From the NCBI RefSeq assembly GCF_902686445.1, contig NC_062222.1, positions 133,245,035 through 133,309,034 on the forward strand: a DNA stretch of 64,000 nt. The letters run 5' to 3'. Made by a program: the position numbers and the translations under genes. Position 1 is the stretch's first letter; each line of letters opens with the position of its first letter. The notes under the pieces are model-generated. The model was not told where the DNA came from. It did no database searches and saw only the letters and a program-made list of their open reading frames with translations. The DNA is from Sciurus carolinensis. Its lineage: Eukaryota; Chordata; Mammalia; Rodentia; Sciuridae. Below are positions 45,546 through 57,990 of this stretch, one piece after another.

Positions 45546-48005
45546 AGAATTCGCACACACAAGTCCTAGTGCTTGACTTATTCACTATTTATGTTTGCGA
45601 ACTCTCTGGGTTGGAATACTCTCTGTGCTCTTCTCTGTTTCATACCAAGGAACGTTGTCTTCTGAGCCTGCTCTCAGACTCTGGAGGGTTAGTCTTGGGC
45701 TTCGTGTTATATAACACATAGAGCTATCCCTATGGCTGGTACTCCACAAACACTGCTTCTGTTTTAGTACCTGCCACTCCACATGGTAATTATTCATTGG
45801 ATTCTGGCGTACCTCTGTCTGCCCCTGAAGTCGGGGGACATACCTCAATGCAGTATTCATAGCACCAAGTTCATCGTATTCAAGAGAGTGAGGTCGATTG
45901 AGTGAATGAAAGAGTAGTGCTGCTCTTTTTAAAACTTAAAATATTATAACCAGCTGTCCTCTCATTTTTAAAATCTCTACTTTTCCATTTGTTTCTCGCA
46001 CTTCTTTCTTAAAGTTGCCAGGTAGACCCAGGGTTGGAATAATGACTAAAATGATCTCCTCTTTGCAGTTGATCCTGTTCATGGTGAAGAGTCAGAATTT
46101 TCTGTTGAGAAAGAGACAATTTTCTTTCACTGAGTTTGATAGATAGTTACCTAGGGACACACTGCTGGCTCTGGAGTGGTATGCTGCAAGGCTTTCTTGT
46201 ATCTTTCAAGACACAATTTAAACTACCATGGCATTAGGCGCCTTGGACCTTCCAGCGTCCATCCTCTCTTCTTATCCTCTTAACTGTCGGTCATCCTAGT
46301 TGACTGTGATGGTTTTAGCACTGAGACTCCCATGTCCCAGGAAAACCTCACACCGAGGCCAACTGTGAGTGTCCATTGCCCTCTTTGGTACTCGATTTTC
46401 CTCTATTTGGCTGTGAGATGCCTCAAAGAATTGAGTGCAATATTTATTTCTTTTTGACACATGACTGGCATAACATTTTAAATTGATGTATTAATGGTTG
46501 AAGAAAAGCAGCGTAGCACAGAAGAATTTTGGAGTCCAAGAGACGTAAACTGAAGTCTCAGTGCAGGCACGAAGGACTATGGAGCCAGCTCCACACTTCC
46601 CACCTCTCAGTTCCACCATCAGTCAAAGGGCAGGGGCGCGGGCTGCTGAGAGTCGCCCTACTGACACGTGTCGGGAGCAGACCAGTCCACCAGCCCTGCA
46701 GTAGCCTCTCAATTCCGTGCATGCACAGGCTGTGCCGTGTTAATTGTGGCAACTTCAGTGTGAGGAACATAATAGGCACCTGAAAAATGTTTGTGTAATT
46801 ACTACAATGATCCATGCAGAATGCCTGAAGCAGGAAGTGCGCGTCACGAAAGCCGTCGTTAGTGTCGCTATTGAATGAAAGGTATCTTGAGCATCCCATC
46901 CTGGGAGTCGCTGGGTGTGGCCATAGGTGAAAATAACGTGGGAAGATGGTCCTGGGTGGGGTTGGCATCCCTGCTGCCTGAGCCTGGAGAGCACGCTTCC
47001 CAGTGCAGAGAACTAGCCAAGGGACAAAGGAAACTTCATGGAGTGATGGAAATTCTCTGCATCTTGAGTGTTTGGGTGTTAAATGATTGCATAAATTTGT
47101 ACAAACTTTTAAAATTTCAAGCCTTCAAGAAGTAGATTTTACAGTATTCGAATTATATCTCAGCAAACCTGATCAGAAAAACACAAAGAAAGTATGGTGT
47201 TAACTCTTAGAACATAGAGTTTTATGCGGGAAATATGTATTCAATAAGATAAAATGGCTTCATGAAAAAAGAACTAAGGAAAAACTTTTAAAAGAATTTT
47301 GAATTAGTATAATAAAGTGAACACATTTGGAAACCAGAGGAGCATGACTCTTGGGTTTCTATTGTATTTTGTCCATGAACTTTGACTCCTCTTGGGAGTT
47401 TCTCCCTGCCTGGTGTCCATTTTCTTAAACACCTGGATACTCATTCTCACGTTATTATCTCTCACTATTGTTAAGAGTCCACCACAGTTTTAGGACACTG
47501 AGTTTCCCACTGCAGAAGTTCCTGCCCCGTCTTTGTTAAGGTCACCCAACATGACCAAACTGTGTTCACTAGGAATGCAGTACTGCAAGGCAGAACCCAC
47601 AGCTGCTGCTATTTACAGAGTAAGACAAAGAAAACCTCAAACTTCAACTAGGCAAACCTAACCTTTTTAGTCTTTGTAACAAAACAAAACATCCTTGTGG
47701 AACAAACTTCCTGTCGCAAAGGTCAGTCCATTCTTCATTGTCGAAATAGTCACAGAGAGGATTATTGAATTAACAGGACCCTGAGTTCCCTGGAATTTAC
47801 TCTCAGACACCCAACTGTGTGGAAGTAGGATTATTGCAGAAATCCTTACAGAAAGATGGGGTCAGAGTCAACCACTGAGCTATCTGATTGCAAGAGAACA
47901 GTTTGTGATGGGCTTGGTTCTTAGGAATTCTTGCTTCTCCCAGAAAATGTCATAACTATAGATCTTAGTTCAGGCTCCTGCTACAGTGTTGGTTCAACTT
48001 ACTCA
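45546..48005. other. Unique sequence with a possible MIR remnant
   Basis: No gene recognised. Around 46,505-46,800 the text resembles a degraded MIR ('gaagaattttggagtccaag', later 'tgtgaggaacataataggca'). Overlapping frames at 46,529-46,994 are on both strands without motifs. CpGs cluster mildly at 46,838-46,870. Confidence 0.35.
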
Positions 48006-48009
48006 GGGA

Positions 48010-49284
48010 TAAAAAGCAAATCAGAAACCCAAATAAATACAGTTTTCTCATACTACACAAACGTGCCAAAATCATGCAATGGAGAAAAGACAGCCTGTTC
48101 AACAAATGGTGCTGGAAAAACTGGAAATCCATATGCAGCAGAATGAAATCAAACCCCTATCTCTCACCCCGCACAAAACTCACCTCAAAATGGATCAAGG
48201 ACCTTGGAATCAGACCAGAGACCCTGCATCTTATAGAAAAAAAAGTAGGTCCAAATCTTCATTCTGTTAGCTTAGGGTTAGACTTCCTTAACAGGACTCC
48301 CATAGCACAAGAAATAAAAGCAAGAATCAATAACTGGGATAGATTCAAACTAAAAAGCTTTCTCTCAACAAAGGAAACTATCAGCAATGTGAAGAGAGAG
48401 CCTACAGAGTGGGAGAAAATCTTTGCCACTCATACTTCAGATAGAGCACTAATTTCCAGAATCTATAAAGAACTCAAAAAACTTTACACCAAGAATACAA
48501 ATAACCCAATCAACAAAATGGACTAAGGAAATGAACAGACACTTCACAGAAGATCTACAAGAAATCAACAAACATATGAAAAAATGTTCCACATCTCTAG
48601 TAATAAGAGAAATGCAAATCAAAACCACCCTAAGATTCCATCTCACCCCAATTAGAATGGTGATTATGAAAAATACAAGCAACAACAGGTGTTGGCGAGG
48701 ATGTGGGGAGAAAGGTACACTCATACATTGCTGGTGGGGGTGCAAATTAGTGCAGCCACTCTGGAAATCAGTGTGGAGATTCCTTAGAAAACTTGGAATG
48801 GAACCACCATTTGACCCAGCTCTCCCACTCCTTGGACTATACCCAAAGGACTTACAATCAGCATACTACAGAGATACAGCCACATCAATGTTCATAGCTG
48901 CTCAATTCACAATAACCAGATTGGGGAACCAACCTAGATGCCCTTCAATTGATGAATGGATAAAGAAACTGTGGTATATGAAATTGAAGAATATCATGCT
49001 AAGTGAGATAAGCCAATCTCAAAAAACCAAAAGGTGAATGATCTCTCTGATAAGCGGATGATGATACATATTGGGGGGTAGAAGCAAAGCAAGAATGGAG
49101 GAAGGAGGAACTATATAGAGGGAAAAGAGGGGTGGGAGGGATGGGAGGTGTGGGGGAGTTGGAAAAAATAACAGAATAAATCAAACAGTATTGCCCTATG
49201 TAAATATACGCCTCTACTTCATGTACAACCAGAGAAACAAGTTGTACCCCATTTGTTTACAATAATAAATAAATAAATAAAAAA
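48010..49284 (+). mobile_element. 5'-truncated L1
   Basis: Close relative of the full-length L1, holding the last third of ORF2, the 3' UTR and an A-rich tail of aaat units. It starts near 'cagaaacccaaataaatac' (about 48,020). Compared with the 61-kb copy it lacks roughly 70 bp where 'gtatatg' joins 'aaattgaagaatatcat' (about 48,974-48,985), and lacks the TTAGGG-like G-rich insertion in the 3' UTR. No clear target duplication was found. Confidence 0.9.
48074..49037 (+). pseudogene. L1 ORF2 C-terminal remnant
   Basis: Two frames (48074-48526 and 48531-49037) correspond to the post-RT part of ORF2, including [18 protein letters not shown], the CX3CX7HX4C cysteine motif. They are separated by a 1-nt shift near 48,515. 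One codon is missing in HFTEDLQ, and the end is fused across the ~70-bp deletion. There is no RT domain and no function. Confidence 0.9.
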
Positions 49285-51555
49285 GAAAACCGTTGCTGAG
49301 AACATAGGTGAAAGAGCAAGCCTGGACCACACTCTTGAGTTCTCCAGAGGGCAGGGACTCCTCTCCCTCTTCACCACCTCTCCTGACCTTCCTTCTGTAG
49401 ACGTTCAACAAGCATCATCCGCACAGAGGGCCAGGTGCTGGGGATGACACAGGGCACAGCATCACACAGGGGCTTACCTTTGTGAACCGTGTGTGTGCAA
49501 GTACGTCTTCACCCAGTCTTCATCCAGACAACTGTGAAAGCCCAAGAGGGCAACTGCCACCAGGAAAGGCACACTGTTTCCAAAGAGCTTTCAGAAGTAA
49601 GTCTGACCCAGACCAAGATTTCAATAGATTTTGCAGATAAAAATCAGCTTCAACTGAGTCCCACAGACTGACCCGGATGAAGGCAAGGAAGAGGGCTTGG
49701 GGGACCTCCCAGGCTGATGGGATAATGTTTGGAAAGGATGGAAAAGAGGCGAAGAGTATGAGTCGCACAGCCACAGAAGGCCAGTGTGGCTGGAGTCAGG
49801 AGTGAGGTACGACAAGGGGCCACCAGACGAGCCGCTGTCAGAGCCAGAAGGATTGTGGGGCCAGCTCAGGGAGTTTGGGGACTTATCCTATAATACTGAG
49901 AAGACAAGGTTTTGAACTGGGGGTGCTAGATGATTAGATCTCAGCTTGTCAATTACTCAGGCCATGTTGATTTGATTGGCAAAGGCCCAAGGGGTGACTG
50001 AACCATTGGTTGAAGTAACGATGAGAGGGTAGAAATGTGGAAAAGTGGATGGAACTGAGGCAGCTGGAAAGATTTTATTGGCGTGAATTTTGCCAAAGCA
50101 TTCTTTGTTAGCGCATGCAAGGTTTGAAGGCTCTGGGGCACCCCACCTTGAGAAACAAAATCACAGGACATCAACATAATCATAGTCAAAGAAATGGTTG
50201 GACATTGGCAATTCCGTGCCAGCAAGCTTCCTAACTTCCTTTCAGTCACTGACTTCAAATCAATGAACATGCTCAGTCCGGGCTCCAACCCAGGTCTGCG
50301 GAACTCCAGACTGGTTTTATTTTCATCTTACCGGGGCCAGAAGCAAACGAGCTAGCATCCTTCTCTGGAGATCACTTACTTATCTCCAGGAATTCACTTT
50401 CTTTGTCTTCCTTAGACTGAGCAGCAACACATCTATATTTGTAGGGACTTTTTTTAGGTTTTTGGAGGACACTGGAAAAAAAAAATTGGAAGAAACCATC
50501 ATTCACTTAAATAATTAACCAGAAGCTAAAGCTTCTGTCCCAGCAAAGCATGCTATTTTGGTGTTCAGCCAACACTCTCCCTGGTGGGATCGTTGCAATG
50601 AACTTGTAAACACAACAAAGAAAACAGAATCAACACAAGTCCTCTGCTAAATTATCCCATATTGACACTGGAACATCCAGGCTATGAAATATGCAGGAGA
50701 CGCAAGGTTGAATCAAAGTGCACTCCTTAATTTGCACCACACCAACTGAACAGTAAAATGTGATTTAATTTACTATATAATTTGCTTGTTCAACAAAGCT
50801 GAAAGATAACTCACTTAGTGCCACTTTGCTTATAAGTAAGCCAGTAACTGGTGGTGTTCTTCCAGTGAATGGTTTAGTTGTTGATGCCAGAGAAAGCTGT
50901 TTGAGTGGAAAATACACAAAATTAAGGGTCTGCTGCTGTAGTATTTGCAATGCACTCCTTTTGTCCTCATCAAGTTTATTTCTGCACAGAGGCAATTATA
51001 GTCCTTTGTTTTTCTAACTCGATGAAGTCACTATGTCTTGCTTGGTGGCACACGGCGAGGGAAAAATGCATTCAGCCAAATTTAGAACCATTTGGAACTC
51101 ACGAGTTGTGAATTTTGAACCAAACTTGAATCTTTTAAAAGCTCATCTGTTCCACAGATCATGCCAGCTCTTCTCAGGGCCTTGCAGGCCTGGCTATCCT
51201 CTGAGGACAGATTCAGGGGTCCTGAAGTCCCTTATTCTTCTCCCAAATATCAGATCTGGGTGTTTCATGGTGTGCAACGCAGTGAGAGGGGTGGACTACA
51301 AAGCTCTGAATCCTGTATTGAAGAAGGAAAGACTCTCTAAAGGTGAAAAAAGGGCTCTTTTTAACTTAGCAACTTTTTAATGTTTTCTATGCCTTGAAAT
51401 TATTTGTCCACCAAGACTGCTCGAGTGCATTAACCCATATCCCACCAGGCCCTCAAACCCTCAGCATCTCTCCCACCTGCAGTTCATTGTGCATGTTCCC
51501 ATCAGATCCATTACCTGAAATCTCTGCCTGCACCTCTCATGCCCTTGCTCCAAGC
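49285..51555. other. Unique sequence, no recognised gene
   Basis: A possible antisense L2 terminus lies at 49,400-49,480 ('gttcaacaagcatcatccgc', 'ccaggtgctggggatgacac'). Otherwise nothing is recognised. Frames of up to 115 codons (plus 51033-51380) have no domain. Confidence 0.4.
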
Positions 51556-51559
51556 TCTT

Positions 51560-51960
51560 TTACTTATTTATGAGCTCATTTGTTCTTTCATTCATGAGCC
51601 TCTCCTGAGCAGCTCCTGCAACAGGCACTCTGGCTATTCTCTGGGTCAGGCAGTCTTGAATGGAGGCAGGAACAAGGATCCGCCTTGGCTTCATGCAGGC
51701 CAGTTGTGAGTTTAAAAGCTCTGTGATTATCTCTGTTGATATGGGCCTTGGGAAGGAACTGTGCAGGGAGGTCTGATGAAAGTTGCACAAGGCCTGCACC
51801 CTGCAGGACTGGCTCTTCTCAGGGAGATACTGGAGTGCCAGGGAAGCAGAAGAGGGAAGGAAGGGCTGGTCAGCAGAGAAACAGCCTGGGCCAAGGTGTG
51901 GAAGGACGAGAGTGAACACAGCTGCATTTGAGTCACTAGCTTATTCACAGTGGGCGTGGG
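51560..51960 (-). mobile_element. Antisense L2 3' fragment
   Basis: 'gttctttcattcatgagcct' starts an antisense L2 terminus. Later 'aagaagg...ctggtcagcag', 'agcctgggccaaggtgtgga' and 'gaaggacgagagtgaacaca' match the antisense L2 3' region (sense: tgcccacaccttggc-like). Frames on both strands are incidental. Confidence 0.55.
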
Positions 51961-52424
51961 CACATGTCTAGGTGTCGGTGAGAGAGGAAAGTGTACTGAT
52001 GGCGAAGTCCTGCAGTAGAAATGACTGGCCGTCAAGCTTCAGAGGAAAGCAGGCACCAGCACACACAGGAGTCAGCACAGCCTGCTCATGCGCTTGGACC
52101 ACATCCTGAGGACAAGGAACCATTTTATCTGCTGATTCATCTTTTACAAAACAGCCCCAACGTCTTTGCCCAGAATTCAGTACCCCTGCAATGTGTCCAA
52201 GCCCACCCACAGCGGTGACGCAGACCTCACTTCTCATCTCACACGTGGTGTGGAACGAACGTGTCCCTGATCTGCTCATACGTGCCCACGCCTCTGGCCT
52301 TCACTGGAAACTCTGCCTGCCTACCTTCATCAGAGATGAGGGACCCCTCCAAGTTTCCTACGTTCTTTTCATTAAACGCTGTGAGTCTAGCCTAGCATAG
52401 GACCAGAGATTGAAATTGATCTAT
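51961..52424. other. Unique sequence
   Basis: Overlapping frames of 65-103 codons without motifs. No repeat recognised. Confidence 0.35.
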
Positions 52425-53045
52425 TTCTTCAATAAATATTGACTGAACTTGGATGGACAGAAGCTGTCCTAGGTGCTGAAGTGACGCTGGTGAGTAGGAA
52501 AGGTGAGGCCACGGCCTTCGTGAGGAGAACAAGATTTATCTGGGGGGAAAGGGGTGCTTGCACAATTCCAACACTGTCTCATAGGCAGTTATGTGATGGG
52601 AGACATACAGGAAATTAGGACAAGGCCTGAGATAAAATCCTAATTTGTACCTGAGTAGTCTTGGGGGGAAAAAGTATTTGAGTTGAAGCATGAAGAATCA
52701 GTAAAACCAGCAGAAGGAGAGAAAGGAGGAGCATCATGGGCTGAGGGAAAAGCAAACCTGGCAATGAAGGGCTGGAGCAATGACGACACATGGAGATGAG
52801 GAGGCCCACTCAGTACCCTGCAGCCTCAAGTGCAAGAGGAGAGTGAGCAGCTCCAAAGTAAAGGGAACAGCAGAGCGGCCAGATAATGGTGCTGGATGGC
52901 AAGGAGGTGGCTAATAAAAGAGGTGGACTGAGCAAGAGGTACACTGGGAGGGTGGGTTGGACAGAAAGAAAGGACTCTGGGCTGCTTTTCACAGACACTG
53001 AAATGCACAACTGTGATGTGATGAATGAGGGTGAGGTGGCTACCC
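52425..53045 (-). mobile_element. Antisense L2 3' end
   Basis: Begins 'caataaatattgactgaact', then 'gctgtcctaggtgctgaagt', 'tttgagttgaagcatgaaga', 'caatgaagggctggagcaat' and 'ggagatgaggaggccc', in the order expected for an antisense L2 3' kilobase. It is diverged, with no frame. Confidence 0.6.
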
Positions 53046-53120
53046 TGTGACCAAAGATGGGCAGTATTCGCTGCGGTTCAGTGGCCACTGTTGATGTCCT
53101 GCATGGCATCTCTTAGCCCC

Positions 53121-53530
53121 TGTGTCAATCAGCTCTTTGTCACTATGACTAAAATACTTGACCCAACTTGGAGAGAAAAAGTTTATTTGGCTCATGGTTT
53201 CAGAGGTTCAGTCCACGGTTGACTAACTTCATTGGTCTGTGCCTGAGGTGAGGAAGGGTGAGGCAGTGGAAAGAGACTCAGCTCGTGACAGTCAAGAAGC
53301 AGAGGACAAAGAACAGGGAAGAAAGCGTAATCTCTATGAGCTTGTTCCCAGTGACCTCCAGCCATGTCCTACCTGACTACAGTTACCACTTAGTAATCCA
53401 TTCAGGTTATTAACCCATCACGGGGGTTCATCCACTGTAGGCTACAGCTCTCATAATCTGATTATTTCCCCCTGAACACTCCTATTTTGCCTTATGAGCT
53501 TTTGGGGGACATCTTACGTTCAAACCATAG
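53121..53530 (-). mobile_element. ERVL-MaLR solo LTR (MST/ORR1-like)
   Basis: On the minus strand it starts tgctatggtttgaacgtaag and ends near gtgacaaagagctgattgac. On the plus strand 'gtttatttggctcatggttt', 'ctcataatctgattatttcc' and 'gagcttttgggggacatctt' are classic MaLR landmarks. Length of about 410 bp fits one LTR with no internal region. Confidence 0.8.
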
Positions 53531-55075
53531 CAACCCACCTGAGCTTACCTGCAGGACATTGTCCATCTCAAGACCTACCTCTCCATGGCTCTGTCCTGAG
53601 GACTTGTTCTACAATCAAGAAGACTTTCCCTAAAGCACATAGGAAGAAACTAGGAAGTAGAGGCTGGGGAGGGTAATTCTTGCCAAGGGAAAGTGAGAAT
53701 CTGTGGGTAAGTGCCCTTGTCTACTCCACCTCCAGGTCTCAGATTTTCATAGTGAGAACCATCAAGACTGAGCCCCACTGGCCCCCAGCAGTCCACCGCT
53801 TACCACTGACCTCCATGTGAGTTTCCTCCATTCCTTTTCAGATTTTCTCCATTTCCTCACTTGTAACTCAGGAACCATTTTCAATGTAGATCACTGACCT
53901 GCAAGCCCTAGTCTAGGGATCTGATTGTGTTGAATCCCAAACTAAAACTCACAGCCTCAGAGTTGTCCCAAGACCTGACATCCATGTCCCAGCTCCCTTG
54001 CCAAATTGTAGTACAACCTCCGCATTCCTAAAGGAGGTAAGATCAAACAGTTCTCTCAGTTTTGTGTGTATAAGGCATTATGAGTCTAGAGTGCTACTGA
54101 AGGTGTTTTTAGTATTGAAGGCTGTTGTCAATAAAATTTGTTATAATCCTACTCTACAAGGTAGCTATTGGAGATAGGGATGCAGACCTGGCACCAGCAT
54201 GAGATAGTGACAATCATGAGAGATGCGCTACCCAAGGCCTCAGCAATGGTAATGATGATGAAGACAGAGAATGCAACAGATTGCACAGTCATTTGGGAGG
54301 ACTTAGTTACTCCTTACCATGATGGCTGGAGCCCTACTTCTTCCTCCAGAAGAACATGATTGACCTGACAAGAATAATAACAACATAACAAGACTCATGC
54401 CAATGGTCTAATGAACCTACTCATGATGTGCCTAGGAAATCAGTTTCCTTGAAACGACTCATGCAAAGCAAACCACACAAAGTGTGCTAGGCGCCAAACA
54501 TGCAATTATAGTTTTCCGAGTTTAAAATTGTGTTTGGCTATGTGGTGCACAATCTCTAAAATATAATTACTGAGGAACATAGTTTAATTTGTATCAGTCA
54601 CAATTTATGGCTTGTCTATGTTTATAGGAATGATTATGGTTTGGAGCTTCTTGTGCCTTCCTTGATGCATAAAAAATGATTATCAAGCCTTTAGCAGCAT
54701 CCGCCTTCCCTGAGAATTGGCAGCAATGCGCCCTTTAATCAGGAACAAGATCCAACAGAGTTAACGCATGTAAATATGCAATCTCAGAACAACAGTTAAC
54801 TTTTCATAATGAGAGTGTTGGAAAGAACCTTAGTGAGACATGGCAGAAAGTGCCCACCTCACAGAATGCAAATCATGGTGAATAAGCGTGGGAGGCTATG
54901 CTCACGCCTACATTGTTTTGCCACATCCACGTACAAGCCAGTTTCTGCCACCAACTCATCTCTTAATAGTGTCATTTTCTCCAAGAGACAATCATAAGAT
55001 CAGTTGCCAGCCTTCTTTCAAGAAACCTCATGAGGAGGGACCCCAAAGAGGTTTTCTGCAGTAGGTGATCACTCA
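53531..55075. other. Unique sequence; candidate conserved non-coding stretch
   Basis: No gene recognised. The segment 54,490-54,830 is AT-rich, non-repetitive and contains 'catgtaaatatgcaatctca' (octamer-like atgcaat) and similar text. Its quality as a conserved element is only a guess. Confidence 0.35.
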
Positions 55076-55079
55076 TTCA

Positions 55080-55200
55080 CACTGCTGTCACTCATCTTGC
55101 GACCTTGGACATGTAGATCAGCTGCTCTGGGCTTCAGGTTTCCTCAACTCTCTAAAAAGAGGTTGAAGCGTATGACTTTTCAAGAGCCTATCTGCCCAAA
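55080..55200 (+). repeat. MIR-like fragment
   Basis: 'tcatcttgcgaccttggaca', 'gctctgggcttcaggtttcc' and 'tctctaaaaagaggttgaag' follow the sense MIR order. Confidence 0.65.
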
Positions 55201-56150
55201 AGATGGTCAGTGTATGTGAAAGGAAATACGTAATCATTAGAGAAAACTTTCAACATAGGCACGAACACACCAATATGTACACAAGTACCACAAACCTATG
55301 TTCACACCATATTTTGGCTGTGAAATCTCAAAAGATATATATTATTTCCTATATGCATAAAAAAAGAATGTAGACAATGAGTTTCCACGGCCTTCCATTT
55401 ACTATGGCACCCAGAAGCAGTTTAGTTGTGGAAGATTGTCAAAAACTTTTACCAGAATGGATGTGGATGGAAAAACATGAAACTTTGGAGTCTGCATAGC
55501 ATATTGAGGGCCAGCCCCACCAACTTCTAAAAGCAATGCATGTGTCTGGTCAGTCAATGGACTGAACACCCTGTTCTTTGGTGAGTGGTTAATGTTTTAT
55601 TTTTCACAAGGGTAGAGCTATTGAAGAGAGAGGGAAGAAAGTGTAAATGCACTTAAAAGGATGCTCGACTCCACACATGATTATGATGAGGCATTAGACA
55701 GCACTTCACAGGTACAAAGTTCTCCTCAGTCGTAGCATTATTTTTGTATGAGCTAAATGTTTTGTCATTTGTCATCCTATACCCCAAAGTGGGTTAAAAG
55801 ATTTCAAACACTTGCTTGCAGAATGATTATGTAAGTCACTTCCCCTGAATCCAGAATGATAGTAACTCCTTAAGGAGTTACTCAGGCAGCCACAGGAGTT
55901 CCAAGAGCAGAAGGGAAAATTTAGGATGAAGGAACAGGTGGATCATCAAGAAGGAGAAATTTGAGCAAAAACTTTGAAGGAGTGGAATATAACCATGAAG
56001 TTTCCTGGGACAAGTGCAATCCAAGCAGCAGGATGATCTAGTGCAACATCCAAAATGAAAGCCTGCCTGAGGAGATTGAGGAACAGCAAAGCCAATGAAG
56101 CTGGGACAGAGAAACTGAGAAAAGGGTAGAAAGATAAGACAAAAAGGTAA
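55201..56150. other. Unique sequence
   Basis: Nothing recognised apart from the palindrome at 55,861-55,882. Minus-strand frames of about 90-100 codons at 55,878-56,221 have hydrophobic text but no identified family. Confidence 0.35.
55861..55882. repeat. Perfect 22-bp palindrome
   Basis: The first half agtaactcctt (55,861-55,871) is followed directly by its exact reverse complement (55,872-55,882), with no spacer or mismatch. It could form a short cruciform or be a dimeric binding site. No function can be assigned. Confidence 0.9.
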
Positions 56151-56154
56151 CAGG

Positions 56155-56680
56155 AAATCCATGTCATATAGGGTCTTAGACATTCAGGGCATTCACTTTC
56201 ACATTGTGTAAGAAGAGCCACTGGAGAGTTTTAAACAGTGAGTGATGTGATCTTTCGGAAACATCACTCTGGCTGTGTAGTGATGTGAACCATTTGTGAG
56301 GGGGCAAGAACAATCACCATGGAGACCGGTGAGGAGACAAACGTTGTAGTCCATACAGGAGGATGGGAACAAGGACTCAGATTGTTAGACACGTAGAGGA
56401 AATGAGGATCAGGTTCTGGGTGTATATTCTGAAGATAGAACCAAGAGGACTTCCTGAAGACTTGAATGTGGGTTATGAGATAAAAATCTAACTGATTCAA
56501 AGCCACTTGGTGGAGCATGAGAAGGGTGGACTTGTCATCAAGTGAGATGAGGAAGAGTGAAAGCATGGGTGGGGACATCAAGGGACAGGTGAACATGCTG
56601 CATTAGAGTTGACATTCCACATGAGTTTCAGGTTGATAGTTGGATGTACAAGTCTAGAATTCTGTGCTTTACTGAAGTAT
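56155..56680 (-). mobile_element. Antisense L2 fragment
   Basis: 'catatagggtcttagacatt', 'gccactggagagttttaaac', 'agtgatgtgatctttcggaa', 'acatcactctggctgtgtag' and later 'gatagttggatgtacaagtc' match the antisense L2 3' half in order. This is clearer than most L2 pieces here. Confidence 0.75.
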
Positions 56681-56699
56681 TTCATCATCATAAGCTTAT

Positions 56700-57425
56700 A
56701 GGTGGTATTTAAAGATAAAATATAGAATTACCATATGGCCCAGAAATCTCTTCTGGGTATACACCCAAAGGAAATGAAATCAGCACCTCGCCAGAGATAT
56801 ATCTGCACTTCCATGTTCACTGAAGCACTATTCACAATATCCAAGATATGGAAGCACATCTATTGATATGCCCATGAACAGGTGAATGGACAAAGAAGTC
56901 ATGTTACATGCACACAAAATGGAATATCATCAAGCATTCATAAAGAAAATCCTTCCATTTGTCCACAAAGTGGACAAACCCAGAGGACATATGATAACTG
57001 AAATCAGACACAGAAAAACTACTTCATGATTTTGCTTATATGAGGAACTTAGAAAAAGTCAAGTGCAAGAAATAAAGCATAGAATGGAGGTTACCAGGGA
57101 TGGGGAGGTGGGAAGTCAAGGCAGTGAGATATACATCAAAGGATACAGAGTTGTAGCTATGTAGGAAGAATAGGTCTGTGGACTTTGTGTACAAATTCAG
57201 ATGTTACTTTATAATAGGGTGTTGTGGACTGGAAGTTTTCTAAGGAAACAGATTGTAGATGTTTTCACCACACACACACATACACACACACACACACACA
57301 CACATACACACACTAAAACCTCTTCAAGGTAATGATATGTTAATGTGTTGTCTATAGCAATCATTTCACTATGTATATGTATGTCAATATATGATAGATT
57401 CTGATTATATTAACCACCTTAAATA
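56700..57425 (+). mobile_element. Ancient L1 3'-end fossil
   Basis: 'gaattaccatatggcccaga', 'gggtatacacccaaaggaaa', 'gttcactgaagcactattca', 'tgaacaggtgaatggacaaa' and 'ggttaccagggatggggagg' are classic old L1 ORF2 end and 3' UTR landmarks. It is interrupted by a (CA)n at 57,272-57,314. Confidence 0.85.
57272..57314. repeat. (CA)n microsatellite
   Basis: CA repeat with TA interruptions inside the L1 3' UTR fossil. Confidence 0.95.
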
Positions 57426-57459
57426 TAGAAAATAAAAGACATAAGGAAAAACAGGATGC

Positions 57460-57990
57460 CATTAGACTGGATGAGAGGACCACAAAAGTGACTGTAGGAA
57501 GAGAAGAACAGTGTACCAGCTAAAGCCCTGAGACTCTGGGGGTCAATAGGTCAGGGAGCAGACACCAGCAAAGGGCATCATGAAAGAGAGGCCACTGGAG
57601 GTGGAGGCGAACCAACAGAGGAGTCCAGTAGAGAGAGGGTTTGGGGAAGAGGAAGCACCATATCCAGTGTTGTCCAGTGGTTGAATAGATGTCCACAGAG
57701 GACTGAAACCACTGGATGAGACTGAACACTGAGCAAGAGGACAGGAGCAACTGGCATAGGGGGCATAAGAGGGAAGGAGGAGGGGAATCAGACACAGGAG
57801 GTCAAGAGCATACTTCGAGGCCGAGGCAAAGGGGAGAGGATGGGAGCTGCTAGGGAGAATGTGGGCAGAGGTCAGTTTTCTTCTTCTGGTTTTAAGAGGA
57901 AATAAACAGCATATTTGGATGCTGGTGGGAATGATCAGGATGGATGAAAACTGTATGTAGAAGAGAGAAGGGAAATTGGGTGCATTGGTG
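57460..57990 (-). mobile_element. Antisense L2, reverse-transcriptase region
   Basis: Minus-strand text corresponds to the L2 RT region upstream of the palm. Plus-strand landmarks are 'gtggaggcgaaccaacagag' (57,600), 'catatttggatgctggtggg' (57,910) and 'agagagaagggaaattgggt' (57,962). The frame is broken. L2 is a CR1-clade LINE. Confidence 0.65.
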
